Source of the DNA: Halobacteriales archaeon QH_6_64_20
GTDB lineage: Archaea > Halobacteriota > Halobacteria > Halobacteriales > Halococcaceae
DNA length: 32,055 nucleotides
Reading direction: 5' to 3'
NCBI GenBank assembly: GCA_003021235.1
Contig: PXQR01000076.1
Coordinates: 1 to 32,055, forward strand
In this document: one piece after another, positions 25,752 through 32,055 of the stretch
How the letters are laid out: each line of letters begins with the position of its first letter
Numbering within the stretch: position 1 is the stretch's first letter
The notes under the pieces: generated by a model
The model's input: the letters and a program-made list of their open reading frames with translations, nothing else
Told to the model about the DNA's origin: nothing
The model's database searches: none
Position numbers and translations under genes: made by a program

Positions 25752-26648
25752 ATGAAGCTGCGGTATTACGCTGACGCACCGAACTCTGATGATCACGAAC
25801 GGGTTCTCGACCTCCTGCACACGATTTACGACAAGTACGGCACCCCGATCGAGATCGAGCGCGTGAACAAGCGATGGGGCTGGATCCAGGTATTCCCCGG
25901 CAAGGTTCGGGATAGCTCGCCGGAAGACGTGTACGATCGAGACTTCCACTACAATCGGACGCTCGGCTCGAACATCGGGGAGTCGCCATCGAAAGCGTTC
26001 AAGTCTAGCGGCCGGCACATAGATCTTGACGGCTACGTTGGTATCATCGATGACGGGCTCGTCTGGGCTACCATGTACCGCGGTGACGCGATTGGCTACG
26101 GTCCCGATCTCGACGAGGATTCGACGACACTTGGATTCCTCGACCAGGTTGTAAAGCAGGGCCTTGATGCGATCGAGGAGAAGTACATGGGCGATGAGGA
26201 GCGGGAGCGATCGGTGATCGACCAGTTCCTTGCTACGGACGTAATCGACGGAACGGTCCGGCAAGACGTGACTGTTGGTTCGTCGCTTGTCCCGCAGGAG
26301 CTATCACCCGGAATCCAAAGCGCCGTAGAAGAGATAGCGACGCGAACGATCGACGCAGTGATCGAAACAGAGGAAGCTGACTGGGTGATTCACACGGCGA
26401 AAATGCTTGACGCCCCGACTCTCGATACCGCTGTCGGCCACGTCATCATCCGCGACCAACTCTACCGCCAAGACAACGACCTCAACATCGAAGAGACGAA
26501 ACGCGCAGTGGTCTTCAACACATTTCCCTGGGAACTCGATATCGAAGTTGTTCCCGACGTCTTGAAGCGTCTAACCACTCATCCTGGATCGATCGGCATC
26601 GAAGTGTTCGCAGGCGTTGAGGGCAATTTTCACCAAATCACCGACTGA
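25752..26648 (+). CDS. Unrecognised protein in helicase cassette, possible degenerate nuclease fold (298 aa)
   Basis: I do not recognise a named family. The N-terminal ~145 residues (MKLRYYADAPNSDDHERVLD onward) mix alpha and beta segments. The central part (about 145-205) is helical. The C-terminal part (about 205-290) reads EADWVIHTAKMLD, then TAVGHVIIRDQLYRQ, then KRAVVFNTFP. This order (strand with D-W-x-I and a Lys, helix with V/IG-x-V, strand) resembles PD-(D/E)XK-like domains, but the acidic residue expected two before the Lys is Thr215, so it may be inactive or a false resemblance. The ATG at 25752 is chosen because an upstream seven-residue extension is hydrophobic and unconserved in style. 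It is followed, 117 nt downstream on the same strand, by the DUF1998 helicase, which suggests a joint function. Confidence 0.6.
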   Translation: MKLRYYADAPNSDDHERVLDLLHTIYDKYGTPIEIERVNKRWGWIQVFPGKVRDSSPEDVYDRDFHYNRTLGSNIGESPSKAFKSSGRHIDLDGYVGIIDDGLVWATMYRGDAIGYGPDLDEDSTTLGFLDQVVKQGLDAIEEKYMGDEERERSVIDQFLATDVIDGTVRQDVTVGSSLVPQELSPGIQSAVEEIATRTIDAVIETEEADWVIHTAKMLDAPTLDTAVGHVIIRDQLYRQDNDLNIEETKRAVVFNTFPWELDIEVVPDVLKRLTTHPGSIGIEVFAGVEGNFHQITD

Positions 26649-26728
26649 TCTAATTTCGGCAATTGGGGGTTGTATCGATAGGAACCGGAAGGACTCATTG
26701 TCCTCCCGTTGTCGGACCGTACACGAAC

Positions 26729-26736
26729 CTATATTC
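26729..26736 (+). promoter_or_regulatory. TATA-like box before the helicase gene
   Basis: CTATATTC lies 30-37 nt upstream of the GTG at 26766. This spacing fits initiation at that GTG from a nearly leaderless mRNA and suggests that the helicase can be transcribed independently of the upstream gene. Confidence 0.4.
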
Positions 26737-26765
26737 GATCGGCAATCCCGTCTGGGAATAGAGCC

Positions 26766-29117
26766 GTGGAGGAGACGATTGCCTGGCTTCGAGACCGGCC
26801 GTATCACTACGATCAGATCCAGCTTCAGCGGATTACTTCCGGCCGAACCGGCAACACGCGTGAACTTGCTCTTCAGTCACCTGTCGACCAAGCACTTTCC
26901 GAGCACGGTATCGACGACCTCTACGCACACCAGGCAGAGGCAATTGAGGCCGTTCGTCAGGGCCGGAACGTCGTGCTTGCGACGCCCACGGCCAGTGGCA
27001 AAAGCCTCGCGTACATCGTACCGGCACTCGAACGCGCAGCTGAAACCGGAGGGAATACCCTCTATCTCGGCCCGCAGGTCGCCCTGATCAATGATCAAGA
27101 GGCCACGCTGACGAGCCTGACCGAGACACTCAACGAAGACATACCCGTCGCTCAGTACACAGGGGCAATTTCTCAGACGGACCGGCAAGCCGTCCGGGCG
27201 GACGAACCCAACATCGTCCTCACGACGCCAGATATGCTGCACTGTGGCGTTCTTGCGAACGCCCGATCGCTCTGGGAGTGGTTCTTCGACCAACTGGAGG
27301 TAGTCGTTGTCGATGAAATTCACGAGTATCGCGGCGTGTTCGGGAGCCATGTCGGCTTCGTGCTCCGTCGTCTGGTTCGTCTCTGCGAGAGGTTCGACGC
27401 TGATCCGCAGTTTGTCTGCTGTTCGGCGACGATTGGCAATCCTCGTGACCATGCAGCCACAATCACAGGACAGTCTGCCTCATCCTTCGCTCTCGTAGAT
27501 AAAGACACCAGTGCCACTGGCCCGACTCACTGGCTGTTCTGGCGGCCGCCGACCTACGTCGGAAAAGCTCCCGAGCAGGGCGGCCAGCGCCTGTCGCATC
27601 ACGGCGAAACTCTTCGCCTGTTCACCGATCTCATCTCGAAGGGCTATCAGACGGTGGCGTTCACCCGGGCACGGCAAACCGCTGAGCGCTACGCCGCCGA
27701 GAGCGCAAGTACGCTCCTTGATCGAGGGGAGAATGATCTTGCCGGCGCTGTAACGGCCTACCACGCAGGATTACGAGACGATCGTCGTGCCACCATCGAA
27801 TCTGATCTCCATACCGGCGACTGTCCGGGTGTCTGGAGCACGAGTGCCCTCGAACTGGGCGTAGATATCGGCGGTCTCGACATTGTTCTCTTGGATGGGT
27901 ATCCTGGGACTCGGATGGAAACGTTCCAGCAGGCAGGACGTGCCGGTCGGGGACAGGAACCGAGCCTCGTTACTCTCGTTGCAAGCGAAGATCAGCTTGA
28001 CCAGTACATCATCAATCATCCCGACGAGTTGTTCGAGGGGTCGCCTGAGCAAGCGATCGCCAACCCGGCCAATCCACAGCTACTGCGTGTCCATGCACGA
28101 TTCGCCGCTGCGGAACGCGCTATCACACCCGCTGACACGGAATATTTCGGGTCGACGTTTCCAGGTGTCGTAGCCAATCTCACCGAGGCTGGCCAGCTAC
28201 AACGACGCTCCAGGGCGACCGGACTGGAATGGGTCCAGACGCGAACCAGCTCAGCACCGTCTCCCTACGAAACGAGTTTACGAACCATCGAGGACCGTGA
28301 AATCACACTTCGCGTTCAAGATCAAGGTGGCACCGATGATATTGGCCGGCTTCCCTTTACCGCCGCGCTTCGAGATGTTCATCCTGGGGCGATCTATTAT
28401 CACCAGGGTCAGACTTACGAGGTAACGAGACTCGATCTCGACTGGGATCTGGCGTGGCTGACGCCGACCGACGCCGAGTATCAGACCCGCGTCCAGTACG
28501 ACGAGACCATCACAGTCGACCGCGAGATAGAGGCGACGCCCCTTGCCACACGGGATGACGTCACGATCCGGTTCGCCGAAGTCACCCGCCGGAAGCAGGT
28601 TACGGGCTTCGAGCGTCGAGACCCAGTGCGCGGGGAACAGCTCGGCCACGACACCCTAGATCTCCCGGAAACGACGCTTCAGACGCGTGCCCTGTATTTC
28701 ACACTGCCTGGGTCGCTCGAAAACGTCCTCAACACGATGGCCGGCGAATTCGATGGCGGCCTGCACGCGGTCGAACACGCGTTGATCGCCACGTTCCCCC
28801 TCTCACTGCTCTGCGATCGCAGGGATATCGGTGGGTTGTCGACACCCCACCACCCGGAGACGGACGGGAGCACGATTTTCATCTACGATGGCTATCCAGG
28901 TGGTGTAGGACTGGCGCGAAGCGGCTACGAACAGATCGAGGACGTACTACGCCAGACCTGGGAGTTGATCGCGGCGTGCTCCTGTGACGTCGGCTGTCCT
29001 GCCTGCGTCCAGTCACCGTACTGTGGCAACGCAAACGAGCCGCTCGACAAACGGCTGGCTCTCGTCTTACTGACGGCGCTTGCCGACCCCAAGAGACGAA
29101 GAATACAGCATAGCTGA
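26766..29117 (+). CDS. MrfA/Hrq1-like superfamily 2 helicase with DUF1998 zinc cluster (783 aa)
   Basis: This is an ATP-dependent 3'-5' DNA helicase by family. Motifs in order: Q-like LYAHQ, Walker A TPTASGKS (about 26985-27008), DEIH (27312-27323), SAT (27423-27431), the ELGVDIGG block and QAGRAGRG (near 27928-27954). The C-terminal DUF1998 domain has the four-cysteine cluster C-x-C-x3-C-x2-C (CSCDVGCPAC, 28977-29006) and the motif IYDGYPGGVGLA. The blocks EYRGVFGSHV and SALELGVDIG match Bacillus MrfA (YprA), which with the exonuclease MrfB repairs mitomycin lesions. GTG 26766 gives an N-terminus of MrfA-like length; a TTG at 26709 would add 19 residues. No MrfB-like exonuclease is in the window. 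Alternatives are a phage-defence helicase, since DUF1998 proteins occur in DISARM and related systems. Confidence 0.88.
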   Translation: MEETIAWLRDRPYHYDQIQLQRITSGRTGNTRELALQSPVDQALSEHGIDDLYAHQAEAIEAVRQGRNVVLATPTASGKSLAYIVPALERAAETGGNTLYLGPQVALINDQEATLTSLTETLNEDIPVAQYTGAISQTDRQAVRADEPNIVLTTPDMLHCGVLANARSLWEWFFDQLEVVVVDEIHEYRGVFGSHVGFVLRRLVRLCERFDADPQFVCCSATIGNPRDHAATITGQSASSFALVDKDTSATGPTHWLFWRPPTYVGKAPEQGGQRLSHHGETLRLFTDLISKGYQTVAFTRARQTAERYAAESASTLLDRGENDLAGAVTAYHAGLRDDRRATIESDLHTGDCPGVWSTSALELGVDIGGLDIVLLDGYPGTRMETFQQAGRAGRGQEPSLVTLVASEDQLDQYIINHPDELFEGSPEQAIANPANPQLLRVHARFAAAERAITPADTEYFGSTFPGVVANLTEAGQLQRRSRATGLEWVQTRTSSAPSPYETSLRTIEDREITLRVQDQGGTDDIGRLPFTAALRDVHPGAIYYHQGQTYEVTRLDLDWDLAWLTPTDAEYQTRVQYDETITVDREIEATPLATRDDVTIRFAEVTRRKQVTGFERRDPVRGEQLGHDTLDLPETTLQTRALYFTLPGSLENVLNTMAGEFDGGLHAVEHALIATFPLSLLCDRRDIGGLSTPHHPETDGSTIFIYDGYPGGVGLARSGYEQIEDVLRQTWELIAACSCDVGCPACVQSPYCGNANEPLDKRLALVLLTALADPKRRRIQHS

Positions 29118-29121
29118 TAGA

Positions 29122-30027
29122 TCAAGGATCGAAATGGTAGAGGTAAGGGTGATTCTGCTTTCCCGCAGGCATGATCTCGTTCAGGATCTGTTGGACTTGT
29201 TCCTCGGAGGTGCCGCTGGCGATGATCCGGTCGTCGTAGATCGCGAAGTGGGCCTCGTTGAGGTCGATGTCTCGGAGCTCTCGACCCAGGCTGCGAGCCC
29301 GAGCTTTTCCCAATTCTTGGTGGTAGATCCGTTCTAACTCGGAATCTTTGTCTTTGAGGTCCTCGATTTCCTTACGGTAGCGTTCCCGGTTGCGTTTGTT
29401 CTTCATGTAGAACCGTAGCTGCTCCGCCTCGTTCTTTTCCTCTTCTTCTGGCGGGGGCAGCGACTCGATCAGCCCAAACCGGTGCTTCGCTTCCTCATAC
29501 GCGTCGTCAATATCTGTGCTGATATTGCCGCCGATCACGATTGGTTGAATCCCGAACCAGCCGTCGCTGACGATCACGTCCTCAAAGGGGAGTAACGCCA
29601 CCATCGATACCATGAGTGGCAATGCGTCTTCGCTCCAGAACTCGGTGAACGGTGCCCGGACAGCCTTGACGGCGTAGGCCCGTGGCGGCCGCTCCCAGTC
29701 CAGGAACACCGCATGATCTTCGAAATGCCGGACCACCACGAACTCCCCGAACTCGCAGCCAGTCCAGCTCTCAACTACGGCTAAATCCTCCTCTGTGAGA
29801 TCGTCCGGATTCTCCTCCACGAACTCATGAATCAACTGCTCTGTATCCTTCTCATATAGCGACTCTCGGATCGGTAGCAGCTCTCCCGTGTCGTACTGCT
29901 CCAGTTCTTCGTATGTCTCGATCTCCTCGATTAGGGCGAATCGGTCGTTGACGTAGAGCAGCAGGTGGCCGTACAGTTCGAGAAAGCGCTGTTCGCGGTT
30001 TTCCTCTAACACCATACCGGTACTCAT
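29122..30027 (-). CDS. Unrecognised 301-aa protein with coiled-coil segment
   Basis: I do not recognise a family. The ATG at 30027 gives MSTGMVLEENREQRFLELYG. The N-terminal ~175 residues appear globular (FLELYGHLLLYVNDRF, VVESWTGCEFGEFVVVRHFE, LPLMVSMVALLPFEDVIVSD). A Pro/Glu linker (SLPPPEEEEKNEAEQ, about 190-205) leads to a charged helical stretch of about 50 residues (NKRNRERYRKEIEDLKDKDS) that probably forms a coiled coil. The C-terminus ends EQVQQILNEIMPAGKQNHPY. There is no membrane segment or signal peptide. It is convergent with the helicase, with only four bases between stop codons, and divergent from the pRiA4b ORF-3-like gene across 102 nt. Function unknown. Confidence 0.7.
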   Translation of the reverse strand: MSTGMVLEENREQRFLELYGHLLLYVNDRFALIEEIETYEELEQYDTGELLPIRESLYEKDTEQLIHEFVEENPDDLTEEDLAVVESWTGCEFGEFVVVRHFEDHAVFLDWERPPRAYAVKAVRAPFTEFWSEDALPLMVSMVALLPFEDVIVSDGWFGIQPIVIGGNISTDIDDAYEEAKHRFGLIESLPPPEEEEKNEAEQLRFYMKNKRNRERYRKEIEDLKDKDSELERIYHQELGKARARSLGRELRDIDLNEAHFAIYDDRIIASGTSEEQVQQILNEIMPAGKQNHPYLYHFDP

Positions 30028-30129
30028 TAGCACACAGGATACTCTCCGGGCTGAAATCAGTTCTTCTCTATGCCACCCACAAACCTCTACTTGTTTGCCC
30101 GTGACCCTCTACCGAGGCCATCACTCACA

Positions 30130-30693
30130 ATGACGCTTTACACCCTTCGTGTCATCCTGTTTCCGAACCCACCGTTCTTCGAGGGAGATAGAGAGGTATG
30201 GCGTGAGATCCACATTGACGACTCGCATACACTGGAAGACCTGCACAACGCGATCTTTGAGGCGTTCGATCGCTGGGATCAACACCTCTATGAGTTCGAC
30301 ACGTACAACGAGTACGAGCTGCCGACGCGAGCCTACGTCCATCCCTCCCAGTATGAAGGCGGGCCGAGCTGGCCGCCGATGAATGAGGACGAGATCGATC
30401 GGATGCTTGACCAGATGTCGATGGATAATCCTCCAGAAGGGGCCATCGAGTATTTCAGGGAGGCCAGGGCGGATCCGCCACCGGAAGGCAACGTCGCCGA
30501 CACGACTATTCAGGACCTTGACCTGGAGGAAGGTGGTGCAATGTACTACCTCTTCGATTTCGGAGATAACTGGGAACACCGTATCGAAGTCCGAGAAGTG
30601 AACGACGGTTCATTGGAGGGGCCACCGAGAGTCGTTGCCGAGCACGGTGAGGCACCTGACCAGTATCCTGATCCAGAAGACATGAACGACTGA
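30130..30693 (+). CDS. Plasmid pRiA4b ORF-3-like protein (187 aa)
   Basis: The family is recognised from TLRVILFPNPPFFEGDREVW near the N-terminus, the HTLEDLHNAIFEAFDRWDQH helix (33-52) with the following LYEF strand, and the diagnostic YLFDFGDNWEHRIEV (about 140-154). Members occur on plasmids, transposons (an IS1096 passenger protein) and chromosomal islands; a molecular function is not established to my knowledge. The ATG at 30130 matches the family start; an ATG at 30070 adds 20 unrelated residues. A region of about 55 residues (75-130), partly acidic, separates the two halves. It is divergent from the 301-aa gene, so they may share regulation, but no clear operator is visible. Confidence 0.82.
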   Translation: MTLYTLRVILFPNPPFFEGDREVWREIHIDDSHTLEDLHNAIFEAFDRWDQHLYEFDTYNEYELPTRAYVHPSQYEGGPSWPPMNEDEIDRMLDQMSMDNPPEGAIEYFREARADPPPEGNVADTTIQDLDLEEGGAMYYLFDFGDNWEHRIEVREVNDGSLEGPPRVVAEHGEAPDQYPDPEDMND

Positions 30694-30808
30694 TCGCCAC
30701 TTCACCTGCTGAAGCCTGGTTTCGCATGTATCGGTTCCACTGGTCGACTTGGAGGTATGCATCCTCGATTCATTCGTCTGAGGTTTGCGTATACCGTTGA
30801 GGTTTGAA

Positions 30809-30990
30809 TTACAGGTCTTTTTCGGCTGCGTCTAATCGGTCTAACCTCTCCGCGATCAAGTCCAATTACTCTGCGCTTCTGTCTAAGCGACCTAACTGCT
30901 CTGCTACCCAGGCGAACGCTGCAGAGCTTGTCTCAGCGACTCAATGTCCCAGAGTTTGGTAGTCGATCGGGGTTCGATCTCCGGCATTTC
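30809..30990 (-). pseudogene. Remnant of a small coiled-coil protein gene
   Basis: The minus strand still spells a leucine-heptad C-terminus, AFAWVAEQLGRLDRSAE, an in-frame TAA, then LDLIAERLDRLDAAEKDL before a stop at 30809-30811. Changing the internal TAA to GAA would restore a continuous coiled coil. Further upstream a different frame offers MPEIEPRSTTKLWDIESLRQ from an ATG at about 30988, so at least one frameshift and one nonsense change are needed to rebuild a gene of about 60 residues. The combination of preserved heptads and broken frames points to a dead gene. Original function unknown; small haloarchaeal coiled-coil proteins of this type are common beside mobile elements. Confidence 0.5.
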
Positions 30991-31026
30991 ACTCGGCCGA
31001 TCAATTTACTATCTCCAAGCGAATCA

Positions 31027-31047
31027 GGGTTCTATGGAATCGAACCC
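31027..31047. repeat. Hairpin resembling a tRNA T-arm
   Basis: GGGTTC (31027-31032) and GAACCC (31042-31047) enclose a nine-base loop. On the minus strand the sequence CTGGGTTCGATTCC looks like a tRNA T-arm whose 3' side is incomplete. It lies 69 nt after the stop of the right-hand integrase remnant and could be a terminator or a relic attachment site. Confidence 0.4.
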
Positions 31048-31115
31048 AGCATAAGATCGGTTGTTTCAGAGAATAAGAGTAAGAAGAGGAGGCGGGACGT
31101 GGGTGAGCGCGGTCC

Positions 31116-32055
31116 TCACGCTGATCCCTCGAGTTGCTTCAGATTCTCCAGCTGGTCCAGAACACCTCTTTCTTCGAGTTCGGCCAGCCGTTCCAGCGTA
31201 TTCTGCTTCTCTTCCTGCTGTGTTTTTTGTTCCAGGCTGAGCGGCCGTCCGCACCGCCGGCACTCGGTCTCGCCGCCTTGGTTCTCGCAGCTGCAGAACG
31301 GACACGCAACGTTCTGTTGTTCGTCCTCGTTGCTGTCGAGTCCGTACTGATTTCGGATGGCTCTGTTGACGTCGTCGCTGTTGAGGTGGACGTAGACTTT
31401 GGCTCGGTCGCTGCCGGGTTTCCAGCCGGCGAACTTGTTCAGCTGTTCGCTTCACTCGATCTCCGAGATCAGGCTCGTAATCGCAGCGGTCATCGTCGTG
31501 GTAGCGTGGGATGTCGCCGCAGTATTCGCATGACTGTTGCTCGGTCTTTACCCAGAGTGGTGCGGACGGATCTTCCAAGTCTCCAAGTTCGCCGCCGAGA
31601 GGATGCTGGGCAAGCCACTCTCGGACGGTTCGACCGGCTCGAACCAGCTGGTTGGTGCGGTCAGGCGTGTATTTGAGGCCTTCGAGGAAGATGAAATCGC
31701 CCGCCTCGTTCGAGGTGAAGTCGGCGATGTTCCGTGAGAGTAGTTCACCAGGACGAGCTGCCGATTCGTAGAGCGTGATGGCAAACGCGCGATCGCGGGT
31801 GCTACTGAAACCTCTGAACAACCGCTTCAGCTCATCGTCAGTAAATAGATCGTCGCGAGTGACTGAGGTAGGTTTCTTTCGTGTGACTTTGAAGAAGTCG
31901 ACCTTCTCCGGGTGTTTCCCGCCGTTTTCGACCTTGTAGAACTTCTTGACGACGCCCTTGAATTTGTGCTTGGTGGCGTCGGCGTAGTCGCTCCGGTTCA
32001 TCTCCGCCATCACTGCCCTGAGTTCTTTCTCATCGGCTCCGCGAAGCCGGAAGTC
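31116..32055 (-). pseudogene. Second tyrosine integrase, catalytic region deleted, 5' end beyond the window
   Basis: The frame enters from the right edge with DFRLRGADEKELRAVMAEMN, and continues as a haloarchaeal phage-type integrase: SVTRDDLFTDDELKRLFRGF, then the first catalytic Arg in LYESAARPGELLSRNIADF, and a zinc-knuckle-like CEYCGDIPRYHDDDRCDYEP. After DLGDR (near 31465) the frame breaks; another frame resumes at EQLNKFAGWKPGSDRAKVYV, which includes the tyrosine of this family, then a C-terminal CPFCSCENQGG/CRRCGRP zinc ribbon and a coiled coil ending QLEGSA at 31116. The stretch that should join them, carrying box II (R-H-x-x-x-T-R in related proteins), is missing, about 50 residues by comparison from memory. 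The enzyme should be dead. It is of a different lineage from the left integrase and in opposite orientation. Confidence 0.8.

Larger units (their letters stand above)
30694..31115. other. Decayed intergenic region of the island
   Basis: This 422-nt stretch has no intact gene. It contains a broken minus-strand coding remnant (30809-30990), a hairpin at 31027-31047, and lower GC than the core chromosome. The remainder shows nothing recognisable. Confidence 0.6.

Noticed and set aside
25556-25774. 72-codon plus-strand open frame before the 298-aa gene
   Set aside because: Lies in AT-rich promoter DNA, overlaps the next start, and has no recognisable features beyond a few hydrophobic residues.
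30831-30904. Imperfect tandem DNA repeats (TCTAAxCGxxCTAAC type)
   Set aside because: They are explained by leucine heptads of the decayed coiled-coil gene on the minus strand.
30960-30990. Possible tRNA fragment (GGGGTTCGATCTCC)
   Set aside because: No acceptor or anticodon stem can be folded around it, and it coincides with the start of the decayed gene.
24223-32055. Search for a second copy of the tRNA-Gly 3' end (attR)
   Set aside because: No match to GGTTCAAATCCCAGCC was seen by eye on either strand, so no right boundary is annotated.
1-32055. CRISPR array, insertion sequence or rRNA
   Set aside because: No regularly spaced direct repeats, transposase motifs or rRNA-like stretches were seen.

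Overview
The window comes from a halophilic archaeon (class Halobacteria). Evidence: high GC, very acidic proteins rich in Asp and Glu, AT-rich promoter boxes about 25-33 nt upstream of apparently leaderless start codons, and an archaeal-order S10/spc ribosomal superoperon containing rps4e, rpl32e, rpl19e and the RNase P protein gene rnp1. The genus cannot be fixed from the sequence.

Layout. (1) 1-8.3 kb, chromosomal metabolism: a frame-disrupted amino-acid permease with C-terminal universal-stress domains, a small winged-helix-like protein, a DUF5828-type protein, a Baeyer-Villiger-type flavin monooxygenase, an NrtS-like small membrane protein, a small zinc protein, a MOSC-domain protein and an HSL-type esterase. 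(2) 8.4-23.9 kb, minus strand: a compact superoperon running SPOUT RNA methyltransferase-rpl3-rpl4-rpl23-rpl2-rps19-rpl22-rps3-rpl29-rnp1-rps17-rpl14-rpl24-rps4e-rpl5-rps14-rps8-rpl6-rpl32e-rpl19e-rpl18-rps5-rpl30-rpl15-secY. Most junctions overlap by 1-11 nt, so translation is probably coupled; its products build the ribosome, part of RNase P and the Sec channel. (3) 24.15 kb: tRNA-Gly(GCC). (4) 24.2-32.06 kb, accessory island downstream of the tRNA: an intact tyrosine integrase, an unrecognised 298-aa protein followed by a MrfA/Hrq1-like DUF1998 helicase, an unrecognised 301-aa protein divergent from a pRiA4b ORF-3-like protein, a decayed coiled-coil gene, and a second integrase of another lineage that lost its catalytic centre and runs off the right edge.

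The most interesting parts are the island's helicase cassette (a candidate DNA-repair or defence module), the doubled helix-hairpin-helix extension on eL32, acidic low-complexity expansions in several translation proteins, and three frame breaks in the permease that all lie in short homopolymers. No CRISPR array, rRNA or insertion sequence was seen.
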